In this document: positions 22,960 to 31,637 of the stretch, piece after piece
Layout of the letters: the number at the start of each line of letters is the position of its first letter
Numbering within the stretch: the first letter of the stretch is position 1
From: Planctomycetaceae bacterium
GTDB lineage: Bacteria; Planctomycetota; SZUA-567
Length of the DNA: 43,946 bases
NCBI GenBank assembly: GCA_021205245.1
Contig: JAJPXZ010000127.1
Location: forward strand, 1 to 43,946
Direction: 5' to 3'
Made by a program: the position numbers and the translations under genes
Notes under the pieces: generated by a model
Seen by the model: only the letters and a program-made list of their open reading frames with translations
The model's database searches: none
Told to the model about the DNA's origin: nothing

Positions 22960-23496
22960 ATGGCTTTCGGCTGGACTCTCCTTCTCATCTTCCTCGCCCG
23001 GTGCACCGACGTGACCTTGGGGGTCTTCCGCATCCTCATGGTGGTCAAGGGGAGAAAGCTGGTCGCTGCGGGTCTCGGCTTTTTCGAGGTCATGGTGTTC
23101 ATTTCGGTCATGAACGTTCTCCTGGGCGGCGGCAAGTCGCTGACCATCTTCGAACTTCTCGCCTATTGCAGCGGCTTTGCGGCCGGCAACATCGTCGGTT
23201 CTTTTCTCGAAAGCAAACTGACCGACGCCTATGTCATTGCCGAGATCATCGCCGAGCAGAACGACCGTTCCGACGAGCTTATCGCCAAGCTGCGCGAGAC
23301 CGGTTTCGGCACCACCGTCATCCACGCCGAGGGCCGCAGCGGCGCGCGGTTGGTGATCAAGGTCATCTGTTCCCGAAAACATTCGTCCACGGTAAAGAAA
23401 ATCACCGACGACCATGGCGCGTTCCTTTATCTAGCCGATATCAAGGGGGTGTCTGGCGGGTACTTTACCGGCGGCGCGAACCTGAAGCGGAAGTAG
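22960..23496 (+). CDS. UPF0316 (DUF5698/DUF2179) membrane protein
   Basis: The product is 178 aa. The N-terminal two-thirds are hydrophobic with about three TM helices (WTLLLIFLARCTDVTLGVFRIL; AAGLGFFEVMVFISVMNVLL; IFELLAYCSGFAAGNIVGSFLE). The pattern R..D...G..R...V.KG.K..A...GFFEV is typical of UPF0316/YebE. The C-terminal soluble part (DELIAKLRETGFGTTVIHAEGRSGARLVIKVICSRKHSSTVKKITDDHGAFLYLADIKGVSGGYF) is the DUF2179 fold, which in other proteins resembles small ligand-binding domains. Function is unknown. GAGGATC precedes ATG 22960. The gene has its own promoter and a strongly palindromic leader, so it looks regulated. A gene of unknown function follows 31 bases later. Confidence 0.85.
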   Translation: MAFGWTLLLIFLARCTDVTLGVFRILMVVKGRKLVAAGLGFFEVMVFISVMNVLLGGGKSLTIFELLAYCSGFAAGNIVGSFLESKLTDAYVIAEIIAEQNDRSDELIAKLRETGFGTTVIHAEGRSGARLVIKVICSRKHSSTVKKITDDHGAFLYLADIKGVSGGYFTGGANLKRK

Positions 23497-23527
23497 GCAA
23501 CGGCCCACACGAGGCGGGAAGACGCGA

Positions 23528-25081
23528 TTGGCTCAGCAACCCATATCACCCTCAGCTAAACCGACCCGACGCCTGCGCGCCTGGCCAGCAGTCGTCTGGC
23601 CGCTGGGCGCGACTCTCCTGTTCCTTGGCGGCGCAATCCTCTTTATCAACAAAGTCGGCTCCGATCAGCAGAAGGCCGACGCCGCCGCTCTCCGGCTGGA
23701 GAGTTATGCCCGTCTTGAAGCCGGGGATTTGGCGACCCGCGCCCGTTCCCTCGGCCACCTCTTTGTCGAATCCCGTTTGCAGCGCCGGGCCGAACAGGAA
23801 AAGAACAGCCACCTGCTCGTCCGTGGCGTCATGGACGGCGTCCAGCGCGTGCTGGGAGCGGGGCTGGAAAAATCGCGGAGTGCGTCGACGCTCCGTGACG
23901 TGGGCGAATTCCCCACCGGCTTTGAAGGATTACGGGTCTATCTGGAATTGTCCGGCGCGGGCGACCGGGGCAATAATGCGGCCCTGACGGCGCTCCGGGC
24001 CTGCGCGCCCGAACTGGCCGAACTTCTCCCGCCCGGCTGTTCCCTCACCGTGGTCGAGAACAATTTCGAAGAACTGCTTTCCCTCGGCGGCGGCACGGTG
24101 CCGGACAACCCGCGCGTCACCAGTGTGGCCCGCGAATTCATCTGGGGCGACGGCGAAGAGAGCCGCCACTGGACCCTGCAGGTATCGTTGGCGGAAAAGG
24201 ACGAGTATCCCTACCCGGACGCTGCCGAACTCGGCGCGCATCTGGCGGAACAATTGGGGAATGTTCGTTTGGCCGACGCTGTCTGGCGCGGCTGGCTGGT
24301 GGATCGATCCGGAAAAGCGGTCGGGTCGTTTCCATCATCGCTGTCAGGTAACGTGGCGGTTGACGCGAACCTGCCGCCGTTTGTGGACGCGTGGGACGAA
24401 TGGGTCGAAGTCGACCGCTCGCGGCTGGTGTGGATGAACCGGGCCGAGAGCCTGTCGCAGATCGGCATCGCGCCTGCGGTGGCCGTCTCCATCGCCATGC
24501 CGCCGCCGCCGCTGGTTCCAGCCGATGTCTTTGCGAAAGACCTGCGCTGGAGCACCTTCCTGACCGCCTTCCTGCTTCTCTCCCTCGGGTTGTGGGCATG
24601 GTTTATCCGCGCGATGATGACCGGTCGCGGCGCGGGCATGTCGTCGCGGCGCACCGTTGCGGCCCCGGCTTCAGCCCCGGCCCCGACCGCGCCGGTAGTG
24701 CCGCAGCCGCGCAAGCGCGGGGCCGCTGTTCCCATCCCACCGCTCCCGCGTGGACGTTTGGTCCGAGCCGCATCGGCGGAGCGCCCCATCGGAGCCGACG
24801 CGGCAAATCTGATTGTCGCCGACATCGACGACGAAACGGGCGAGGTGCATGTGGAGACGATTGTGCAGCCTCCGCGCGGCCCGGCCATCGTCATTCCCTC
24901 CGGCAGTCTGCTCCGCCTCCAGGAGCGCCACCGTGGCGGCACGGGCCGAAAGGGCAGCCGCGTCCTCGACCACGCCAAAAGTAAACTCCTGCGCGAACTG
25001 GCCGGCAGGGTCAGGCCGGTAGTGGAAGGGCGCGAAAGTTCTGCTCCGAAGTCGGGCAAAGGGTGGGATAAAGTCGGGTAG
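23528..25081 (+). CDS. Two-TM protein with large periplasmic domain, family not recognised
   Basis: The product is 517 aa from a TTG start at 23528 (AGGCGGGAAG upstream). TM1 is near residues 19-42 (VVWPLGATLLFLGGAILFI), a periplasmic domain spans about 43-338, and TM2 is near 341-364 (WSTFLTAFLLLSLGLWAWFI). The cytoplasmic remainder is low-complexity Ala/Pro/Arg, then a small conserved-looking block (ANLIVADIDDETGEVHVETIVQPPRGPAIVIPSGSLLRLQER). The two-TM layout with a large outer domain resembles sensor proteins, but no HAMP, kinase, GGDEF or methyl-accepting part follows. It lies 31 bases after the UPF0316 gene and is probably cotranscribed with it. I cannot assign a function. Confidence 0.6.
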   Translation: MAQQPISPSAKPTRRLRAWPAVVWPLGATLLFLGGAILFINKVGSDQQKADAAALRLESYARLEAGDLATRARSLGHLFVESRLQRRAEQEKNSHLLVRGVMDGVQRVLGAGLEKSRSASTLRDVGEFPTGFEGLRVYLELSGAGDRGNNAALTALRACAPELAELLPPGCSLTVVENNFEELLSLGGGTVPDNPRVTSVAREFIWGDGEESRHWTLQVSLAEKDEYPYPDAAELGAHLAEQLGNVRLADAVWRGWLVDRSGKAVGSFPSSLSGNVAVDANLPPFVDAWDEWVEVDRSRLVWMNRAESLSQIGIAPAVAVSIAMPPPPLVPADVFAKDLRWSTFLTAFLLLSLGLWAWFIRAMMTGRGAGMSSRRTVAAPASAPAPTAPVVPQPRKRGAAVPIPPLPRGRLVRAASAERPIGADAANLIVADIDDETGEVHVETIVQPPRGPAIVIPSGSLLRLQERHRGGTGRKGSRVLDHAKSKLLRELAGRVRPVVEGRESSAPKSGKGWDKVG

Positions 25082-25148
25082 TGAAGAATGTGGGGGAAAG
25101 GCTTTCCTTCCATACACCTGCTTCAAGTATGTTCCGCTGAACGATATG

Positions 25149-25174
25149 GCCCTTCGACGATATGGTCGAAGGGC
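25149..25174 (+). terminator. Hairpin after the two-TM protein gene
   Basis: GCCCTTCGAC-N6-GTCGAAGGGC, perfect 10-bp stem, followed only by TTAACT, so a weak terminator. The rest of the spacer 25082-25351 is AT-rich and holds a degenerate AT-repeat (TGTGAATTTATTAATTG near 25246) and no gene. Confidence 0.5.
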
Positions 25175-25351
25175 TTAACTATGGCAACCAGAATCGTAGG
25201 TATCACCAAATAATCGTGAATTTCAAGCTGGCAACGACCATTTAAACTGTGAATTTATTAATTGTATGGAAATACATTTATGGATCCCATAAACTATCCA
25301 ATAGTGTGTATAGCGAGGCGTATGTTTTCCAAATGGAAGTGGGGGATTAGC

Positions 25352-27556
25352 ATGTGGCATGGAAATCGCATAGTTTGTCTAGCGTGTACTGTAATAGTGC
25401 TCATGATTGGTTGGTCGAAGGGACAAGCGGCTACCATCACGGTTGATGATAATAGCACCTACCAATCAACATCTGCAGTCGGTGGCAGTAGCTCCGACGC
25501 GACAGAAGTGTCTGGCAACACTGTGAATATGGTAACGAACGGAGTTGTCGGCAACCCTGGCGATTTGAGTAACGGTGGTCGCTCCATACACGGCGGTGAA
25601 ACGACCGGTTCCGGAGCGGTCCATAACAATACCGTTGTCATTACCGGCGGACACGTATTCCTGTCGAGCCCGCTTCCAAATAATTATATGGGCGGCAGAG
25701 GTATCGGTGGGTATGCGACGGTGGCTTCGGAGGCTTACGTCCACCACAATCGCGTCCTTGTCAGCGGTGGACAAATCGACGATGAGGTGATGGGCGGCTA
25801 CTCCTACGGCAACGTGGAGAACAACACGGTCGAAATCAGTGGCTCTGCCTCAATCGGCATTGGGAGTGACCCGTTTACTGGCGATGTTACAGGTGGGTAT
25901 AGCCGGTATGGAGTCGCCAACGACAATACCGTCACTATCGATGGCGGGACGGTGCGTGGAGACGTTACGGGTGGATTTGTCCAGAATGACAGGCCGAATA
26001 CCGAAGCAACGCGCAACACGGTCATTATTCGCGGCGGAACAATCGGCGGCGTGGTCGTGGGGGGGAGCGCCGAGCGCGGTAACGCCTACGGCAACCTGGT
26101 TGAGGTCACCGGTGGCACGGTGAGCGATATCATAGCAGGTGGATTTAGTGAGTTTGGAGACGCTGTCAATAATACGGTTCGAATCGGCGAAAACGCCATT
26201 CTTTCCGCCACCGATACGGAAATCTATGGCGGCTACACTAATTTGGGCGCTGACCAAGTCACCGGAAATACACTCTACCTTGATGGCTACCGTGGTGCTG
26301 TCAAAAGTATAGGCAATTTCGCCGCCTATCACTTTCACCTGCCCGCCAGCTTGATTAACGGCGATACGCTCGTGGCTATTACAGGCGGCATCAACACAGA
26401 TCTCACCGGGGCAACTATTGGCGGCATTTCGATCGACGCCGCCAGTACACTGGATACCGCACACAGCGTTACCCTTATTGACAAGGCAACCGGCGCATTC
26501 GCGCCCGCCACAGTGCAGGCCGCGAAAGGTGCCACCCTGCTTTACGATGTCTCGGTGGAAATCGACGGCGGCAATCGCCTGGTCGCGACGCTGGGCGGCT
26601 CTTCACGAGCCCATGTCAATCCACAGGGAAAGGCTTTGGCGCAAAGCCGCGTCGGGGGCATGACAATTCTTGGTCAAGGAGCTGATCTCGTCGCCAACAA
26701 CATTTTCACCAGCGCCATGTCCGGCGTTCCCCTTACCGGTGCGGCCGGTGGACCGGCGGTTTTTGGAACAACCTCGTATGCATCCTATCGGGTGAAGACC
26801 GGCAGCCACGTGGATTCGGATGGCTGGTCGCTTGCAGCCGGTTTAGCCTGGAAGAACAATGGGCCGGATTGCGCGGGCTGGGTGGCGGGCGTCTTTTTTG
26901 AAACCGGTCGCGGCAGTTACGACGGCTACAATTCCTTTTCGACTGCGCCGACAGTCCATTCAAGCGGCGATATCACCTATTATGGTGGTGGCGTTATGGG
27001 TCAGTACCGTTTCCAGAATGGCCTGCGCGCCGAAGGGTCGTTCCGTCTTGGGCGACTGGAGACCGACTATAGCGCAGGCGGCTTTGTCGGCGGCGCACGA
27101 CCCGATTACGAATTGAATTCCACCTACTTTGGTGGCCACGTCGGTTTGGGGTATGAACGGCAATTGACAGGCTGCTTGAGCCTGGACCTGTCGGCCAAGT
27201 ACTTGTGGACGCGCCAATCCGGAAAAACAGTCGCTATTCTTGGCGAGCGCACCCGATTCGATGCGGTGGATTCGCAGCGGACGCGGGTGGGCGGTCAACT
27301 CGCCTATACGCGGCGTTTGCTTAGCCCCTATGCGGGCGCATATTTTGAATACGAATTTGATGGCAAAGCAAACACCCGCAACGAATCCACGTCCATCCGC
27401 TATTCCTCACCCACCGTCAAGGGTGCGACCTATGCGGGTGAACTGGGCGTAAAAATAACCCCAGTCGAACGGCTTGTTATCGATGTTTCGGTTCAGGGTC
27501 ATGCCGGACGGCGGGACGGCTTCCAAGGCAGGCTTGCGGCTGGCTGGTCTTTCTAA
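25352..27556 (+). CDS. Autotransporter with beta-helix passenger and C-terminal barrel
   Basis: The product is 734 aa: signal segment (RIVCLACTVIVLMIGWSKGQAA), passenger of about 400 residues, then a barrel of about 270 ending in Phe. The passenger holds five to seven repeats of 28-38 residues built on NTVxIxGGxVxGxVxGGxSxxGxAxxN (for example NNTVEISG, DNTVTIDGGTVRGDVTGGF, RNTVIIRGGTIGGVVVGGS, NLVEVTGGTVSDIIAGGF). This predicts a beta-helix displayed on the cell surface. The barrel has alternating strands and the autotransporter pattern YGGGVMGQYRFQNGLRAEGSFRLGR. I chose ATG 25352 (GGGGGATTAGC upstream); ATG 25322 is an alternative. The N-terminal third is visibly poorer in G+C than its neighbours, which hints at transfer. 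A bidirectional terminator follows. Confidence 0.8.
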   Translation: MWHGNRIVCLACTVIVLMIGWSKGQAATITVDDNSTYQSTSAVGGSSSDATEVSGNTVNMVTNGVVGNPGDLSNGGRSIHGGETTGSGAVHNNTVVITGGHVFLSSPLPNNYMGGRGIGGYATVASEAYVHHNRVLVSGGQIDDEVMGGYSYGNVENNTVEISGSASIGIGSDPFTGDVTGGYSRYGVANDNTVTIDGGTVRGDVTGGFVQNDRPNTEATRNTVIIRGGTIGGVVVGGSAERGNAYGNLVEVTGGTVSDIIAGGFSEFGDAVNNTVRIGENAILSATDTEIYGGYTNLGADQVTGNTLYLDGYRGAVKSIGNFAAYHFHLPASLINGDTLVAITGGINTDLTGATIGGISIDAASTLDTAHSVTLIDKATGAFAPATVQAAKGATLLYDVSVEIDGGNRLVATLGGSSRAHVNPQGKALAQSRVGGMTILGQGADLVANNIFTSAMSGVPLTGAAGGPAVFGTTSYASYRVKTGSHVDSDGWSLAAGLAWKNNGPDCAGWVAGVFFETGRGSYDGYNSFSTAPTVHSSGDITYYGGGVMGQYRFQNGLRAEGSFRLGRLETDYSAGGFVGGARPDYELNSTYFGGHVGLGYERQLTGCLSLDLSAKYLWTRQSGKTVAILGERTRFDAVDSQRTRVGGQLAYTRRLLSPYAGAYFEYEFDGKANTRNESTSIRYSSPTVKGATYAGELGVKITPVERLVIDVSVQGHAGRRDGFQGRLAAGWSF

Positions 27557-27597
27557 GAGGTATCGCGCCGAAACAAGGCTATCGAAAGTCACGCAAT

Positions 27598-27633
27598 AAA
27601 AAGACCCGCTCACTTCCGCGAGCGGGTCTTTTT
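27598..27633. terminator. Bidirectional terminator between autotransporter and mcsB
   Basis: GACCCGCTC/GAGCGGGTC with an 8-nt loop, five A before and five T after. It serves both convergent genes. Confidence 0.92.
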
Positions 27634-27655
27634 GTGTCACTCAAACGTGTGATGG

Positions 27656-28717
27656 CTAATTCGCTTCCGCCCCAAGCTCAGTCCTAATATACCGCGCCCG
27701 CACGACATCGCGGTCGTTCGACTCCAATTCGCGGCCTTCGATGCGTTGCAGATGGGCCGGTTGGGTGTTCAGGAACAAGCGCTGCACCTCCTTCAGGTCG
27801 ACGCCGTTGAAGACGCCCATGACGACCCCGAGCCGCAACGACGACAAGTGCCGCATCGCTTCCTCACTCGACATCAGCCTGGCGTTTTGCAGCACGCCCC
27901 AGGAGCGCCACACCCGGTCCTCAAGCTGCGACCGTTCCGACGTGGCCAGTTCGGCCCGCGCCTTTTCCTCGTATTGGATTATCGCGGCAATGACCGCATC
28001 CATATCGTCGAGGATGTCCTGCTCGCTCCTGCCGACGGTTATCTGGTTCGATATCTGGTAGAGCTCGCCGAACGCCTCGGTGCCTTCACCGTAAAAGCCC
28101 CGCACCGCCATCCGCATCTCGTATACAGCGCGGAAGACTCGCTCGATATGCCTGGTCATCACGAGAGCAGGGAGATGGAGCATAACCGATACCCGCAAGC
28201 CCGTCCCGACGTTGGTGGGGCAGGAGGTGAGGTAGCCGTAAACCGGGCTGAAGGCAAACGGCAGCCGGTCGTTCAGGAGGTCGTCCAGCGCGTTGACGCG
28301 GTCGTACGCCTCCTGCAAGGCGAGGCCCGACATCAGGCACTGCATGCGCAGGTGGTCTTCCTCGTTCACCATGATGGCGAGAGAAGACGCCGGATTAACG
28401 ACAACGGCACGCGGGCCGGAGCCGTCGGCCAATTCGCGGCTGATGAGGTGGCGTTCCATCAGGAGCCGCCGGTCGAGAGGAGCTTCTTCGTCGAGTTCGT
28501 GCCAAATATAATCCTTCCCGTCGGGAAGGCTACGGATGGCGTTTTTAACTTCGTCGAGGATTTCCCGCCGTTCGGACTGGTCGGGATGGGTGGGGAAGCG
28601 GCGATTGTCAAGGTTGCGCGCCAGCCGCACCCGGGTCGTGACGGCTATGCCGGAATGCGGTCCGTCGGACGCCATCCACTGGCCGCCGTCTTCGAATATG
28701 CGCTTGTTGATTTCCAT
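27656..28717 (-). CDS. mcsB: Protein arginine kinase McsB
   Basis: The product is 353 aa, family-typical. It phosphorylates arginine residues of proteins using ATP, with the ATP:guanido phosphotransferase fold. Visible motifs: SGIAVTTRVRLARNL near the start, VVNPASSLAIMVNEEDHLRMQCL (the NEEDH segment that holds the substrate guanidino group), catalytic Cys166 in TSCPTNVGTGLR, and the nucleotide-binding RASV-like stretch FYGEGTEAFGELYQISNQITVGRSEQDI. In Firmicutes pArg marks proteins for ClpCP degradation and inactivates CtsR. Neither gene is in this window. GAGGGATAC precedes ATG 28717. It lies 10 bases after mcsA. Its presence with LPS genes shows that McsAB is not confined to Gram-positives here. 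Confidence 0.93.
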   Translation of the reverse strand: MEINKRIFEDGGQWMASDGPHSGIAVTTRVRLARNLDNRRFPTHPDQSERREILDEVKNAIRSLPDGKDYIWHELDEEAPLDRRLLMERHLISRELADGSGPRAVVVNPASSLAIMVNEEDHLRMQCLMSGLALQEAYDRVNALDDLLNDRLPFAFSPVYGYLTSCPTNVGTGLRVSVMLHLPALVMTRHIERVFRAVYEMRMAVRGFYGEGTEAFGELYQISNQITVGRSEQDILDDMDAVIAAIIQYEEKARAELATSERSQLEDRVWRSWGVLQNARLMSSEEAMRHLSSLRLGVVMGVFNGVDLKEVQRLFLNTQPAHLQRIEGRELESNDRDVVRARYIRTELGAEAN

Positions 28718-28727
28718 GTATCCCTCG

Positions 28728-29315
28728 CTATTCCTGACCGGCCTGCGCGTCCGCGCCCGGTTCCGACGGTTGCGTTTCGTCCCGAAGCTTGTCCAAGTCG
28801 ACCTTGAGGCGTGCGGCGGCTTCGTAGTTTTCCTCGGCCACGGCGGCGCGGAGCTTTTTCGTCAAGGTACGCACCTGGCGTCCGCGTTCGTCCTTGGCGC
28901 GGGACGGACCCGGTTTCTTGCCGACGTGGAAGCTCGTCCCCTCACGCTGCCCGGCGGCAATCTGGTTGGCGATAAGCGGCCGAAGCTTGGTATCGAAGGT
29001 TTGGTAATCGTGGGGGCATCCGAGTCGGCCGCGCTCACCAAAGGCGGACCTGGTGGAGCCGCTATGAAGGCAAATGAGGTCCTTGTCGCCCTTGACCTTG
29101 AGGCTGGCTGCCTGGACCACGTTCGGAATCGCCTTCTTGGCCGCGAGGCCGAGGAGCTGCGGCAGGTTGGCGGCGCCCTGAAGGTTGAAGCCCTTTTCGG
29201 CCGCGCACGATTCGCAGATATGCACCTCTTTTTTGACGTTGTTGTGGATGTCGGTCAGGTGAATGGTGGCCGGCACCTTTTTGCAGATTTGGCATATGTA
29301 CATGTGGCTGTCCAC
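28728..29315 (-). CDS. mcsA: McsA, zinc-binding activator of McsB (altered second zinc motif)
   Basis: The product is 195 aa. The first zinc knuckle is intact: CQICKK (Cys8, Cys11) and HICESCAAEKG. The second, normally C-x2-C...GRLGC-x2-C, reads CLHSGSTRSAFGERGRLGCPHDYQTF, so the second Cys of each half is Ser or Asp, with a His next to it. The C-terminus has a UVR-type helix hairpin (RTLTKKLRAAVAEENYEAAARLKVDLDKLRDE). McsA binds and stimulates McsB. The start is uncertain: GTG 29315 has AGGACAGGA just upstream, while ATG 29303 begins exactly where B. subtilis McsA begins but lacks a ribosome site. It is 20 bases from the end of the hps-rraA gene. Confidence 0.88.
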   Translation of the reverse strand: MDSHMYICQICKKVPATIHLTDIHNNVKKEVHICESCAAEKGFNLQGAANLPQLLGLAAKKAIPNVVQAASLKVKGDKDLICLHSGSTRSAFGERGRLGCPHDYQTFDTKLRPLIANQIAAGQREGTSFHVGKKPGPSRAKDERGRQVRTLTKKLRAAVAEENYEAAARLKVDLDKLRDETQPSEPGADAQAGQE

Positions 29316-29335
29316 TTTCCTGTCCTTAAGATCCC

Positions 29336-30658
29336 TTACCGCTTTACCCACTTTTTCAGGTTGGCCACTTCGGAGAGGGTTTTGCCGGCGAATATTTCGG
29401 CGGCAAGGCGTCTTTCCGCCTCCATCACATCCACCGCGCGGTTGGCGTACTCGACCGCCTGTTCACGCGGCAACACCATAACGCCGTCGTCATCGCCGAA
29501 TATCCAGTCGCCAGGGCGGATCGCCTGGCCGTTTATGTTTATTTCTGTACCAATTTCGCCAAAACCCTTTGGTTCCCCCGCATGGGAGCAGATCCCGGTG
29601 GAGAAGATAGGGAGGCCAATACGGGTGGCGACGTCGGAGTCGCGTATATAGCCGTGAACGACGATGCCGGCCAGGTTGCGGCCCTTGGCTGTTTGCGCCG
29701 CCAGTTCGCCAAGCACCGCCGGGGCGATGCCGCCCGAGTCCACCACCAGAACGCCGCCCGGTTTCGTCATATCGATGGCCTGCACCACCTTGTTCCAGTC
29801 CCCGGCGAGGGAGCGGACCGTTTGGGCCTCGCCGGCCATACGCAGGCCCGGCGTGCGCGAGATAACCCCCTGCAGGCAGGGCTTGTGATGCATTGCGTCC
29901 GACAGGTTTGAGGAACTCGCCTGGAGGAGCATATCGGCTATATTGCCGGTGGCGGAGCGTTTGCCGATTTCCGATGTCTGGGCACGGCCCGAGTCCATGG
30001 CCTGGCGGAGAGCCGCGGCGGCTTTTCTGGCGTCCGCCGCCTTGTGGAGCGCCCCGCCGACGATGACGATGGACGCGCCGGCGCGAATCATTTCGGGAGC
30101 GGTCTCCGAGGTCACGCCGCCGGCGACGGCGACGGGGATGGTGGTATTGGCGACAGCCACTTTAACCCGTGACAGCGGGTCGTGGCCGAGCATCTGTTCG
30201 TCCACCGACATGTGGACGCCAACGATATCGACGCCGAGGGCGGTGATTTCGGCAACGCGCTGACCAAGCTTGTCGTCCGGGATGTTGATGGTGTCGCAGT
30301 AGGTGCGGATACCGTATTTGCGGCCGACCTCGACGCACTGCGAGATGGTGGCGTCGGCGGCGGCGGCCAGAACCACGGCGACGCTGGCGCCGGCGTTGGC
30401 GGCAGCCTCGAACTCGATCCTGCCCGCGTCCATGGTTTTTAAGTCGGCGACGATGGGACGATTCGGGAATGCGGCGTGGAGCTTTCTAACCGCCTCGATG
30501 CCTTCCGCTTTGATAAGGGGTGTTCCGGCTTCGATCCAGTCGGTGCCGCCCGCTACCGCCTCGTGGGCGAGTCGGACGGCGCGTTCAATTTCGATAAAGT
30601 CGAGGGCGACCTGGAGGACGGGAAATGGCCCGTCGACACCGCGAAGTACCTTGGTCAT
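29336..30658 (-). CDS. Hexulose-6-phosphate synthase fused to RraA-like domain
   Basis: The product is 440 aa. Residues 1-215 are an HPS/KGPDC-type TIM barrel: VLQVALDFIEIERA, catalytic DLKTMD, GVHMSVDEQ and phosphate-binding AGGVTSETAPEMIRAGASIVIVGGALH. HPS condenses formaldehyde with ribulose-5-phosphate or, in reverse, makes ribulose-5-phosphate. Residues from about 245 on are RraA/HMG-aldolase-like: GELAAQTAKGRNLAGIVVHGYIRDSD, and FGDDDGVMVLP near the end. Such fusions are known in archaea and some bacteria, where the RraA part may have an aldolase or isomerase-linked role. AAGGACTCG precedes ATG 30658. It is the first gene of an hps-rraA, mcsA, mcsB unit (20-base and 12-base gaps). 6-phospho-3-hexuloisomerase is absent here. 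Confidence 0.88.
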   Translation of the reverse strand: MTKVLRGVDGPFPVLQVALDFIEIERAVRLAHEAVAGGTDWIEAGTPLIKAEGIEAVRKLHAAFPNRPIVADLKTMDAGRIEFEAAANAGASVAVVLAAAADATISQCVEVGRKYGIRTYCDTINIPDDKLGQRVAEITALGVDIVGVHMSVDEQMLGHDPLSRVKVAVANTTIPVAVAGGVTSETAPEMIRAGASIVIVGGALHKAADARKAAAALRQAMDSGRAQTSEIGKRSATGNIADMLLQASSSNLSDAMHHKPCLQGVISRTPGLRMAGEAQTVRSLAGDWNKVVQAIDMTKPGGVLVVDSGGIAPAVLGELAAQTAKGRNLAGIVVHGYIRDSDVATRIGLPIFSTGICSHAGEPKGFGEIGTEININGQAIRPGDWIFGDDDGVMVLPREQAVEYANRAVDVMEAERRLAAEIFAGKTLSEVANLKKWVKR

Positions 30659-30730
30659 GGGCGAGTCCTTGCAATATACGAATAAGGGAAGCCGCTTTCG
30701 CCCGGGAGCAAATGCGGCCATACCCTTACC

Positions 30731-30758
30731 ATAATACCGCAGGCAGACGGAAGTTCAA
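30731..30758 (-). promoter_or_regulatory. Promoter of hps-rraA-mcsAB
   Basis: Minus strand: TTGAAC (30758-30753), 16-bp spacer, TATTAT (30736-30731), giving a 5' leader of about 65 bases. Confidence 0.55.
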
Positions 30759-30780
30759 GCACAATCGAGAGTAAAGCGGG

Positions 30781-30808
30781 TTGTCGATTCGCCCCGAGCC
30801 TGTACAAT
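30781..30808 (+). promoter_or_regulatory. Promoter of the RluA-type gene
   Basis: TTGTCG (30781-30786), 16-bp spacer, TACAAT (30803-30808). It is divergent from the hps-rraA promoter, 22 bases away. Confidence 0.4.
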
Positions 30809-30874
30809 GGCGGCGGTGGTACCTGGTCGACGCACGCGAGTTGGGTGGAACACCTCAAAGGTAAGGTAGTGAAG

Positions 30875-31636
30875 ATGCACGACAATGAATCAGACGCGGC
30901 GGAGTCATTCCCGCCGCTGGTGGAACTGGACGACCTGGCGGTGTTTGCCAAGCCGCCAGGCATGGAGACGATTTCACAGACCGGCGGGCGCGAGTTCGCC
31001 GCCCTGGTGCGGGCCTCACGGGGGGAGCCGGGGTTGACGCCGGTCCACCGGCTGGACCGGGACACCTCCGGTGCGGTGTTGTTTGCCCGAAACGGCGCTA
31101 CGGAAAAGGAGCTTATCGATCTGTTCCGCCGCCGCCTCACCCATAAACTTTATCTCGCCCTCTGCCTTGGCGCGCCACGAAACCGCACCGGCCGCATCAA
31201 CCGCAACCTCTCCGAGTGGGGCGGTGGCCGCAGACCGGTCCGGGTTCTGAAGAAAGGCGGGTTGGAGGCGTCGACCGGGTACCAGGTGCTGGCCGCGTCG
31301 GACGAATGGGCGCCTGGCATGCGGCTGGGCGTCGTCGCTTTCACGCCCCATCAGGGCCGCACCCACCAGATCCGCGTTCACGCCGCCGCCCTCGGCTATC
31401 CCGTCCTCGGCGACGACCAATATGGCGACCGCGCCGCCAACCGATTCGCCCGCGAACGGCTCGGTCTGCGCCGTTCAGCCCTGCACGCGTGGCGGCTGAC
31501 CTTCCCGTGGCGCGGCGAAACAGTCGCTGCAATCGCGCCGATTCCGGACGACTTGACTTCGGCGGCGCGGGCGGCAATGGGTGAAAAAAACGTCGACACC
31601 GCGCGATTTTTTGCCTCGTGCGAAGATATTTTTTAA
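30875..31636 (+). CDS. RluA-family pseudouridine synthase
   Basis: The product is 253 aa. The catalytic motif HRLDRDTSG (Asp61) is intact, as are KLYLALCLG and GRTHQIRVHAAALGYPVLGDDQYGD. It converts uridine to pseudouridine in rRNA or tRNA. There is no N-terminal S4 domain, so it is of the short RluA/RluE-like or TruC type; the exact target base cannot be told. ATG 30875 has AAGGTAAGG before it; a GTG at 30845 would add ten residues. A GC-rich hairpin follows the stop. Confidence 0.88.
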   Translation: MHDNESDAAESFPPLVELDDLAVFAKPPGMETISQTGGREFAALVRASRGEPGLTPVHRLDRDTSGAVLFARNGATEKELIDLFRRRLTHKLYLALCLGAPRNRTGRINRNLSEWGGGRRPVRVLKKGGLEASTGYQVLAASDEWAPGMRLGVVAFTPHQGRTHQIRVHAAALGYPVLGDDQYGDRAANRFARERLGLRRSALHAWRLTFPWRGETVAAIAPIPDDLTSAARAAMGEKNVDTARFFASCEDIF

Positions 31637-31637
31637 G

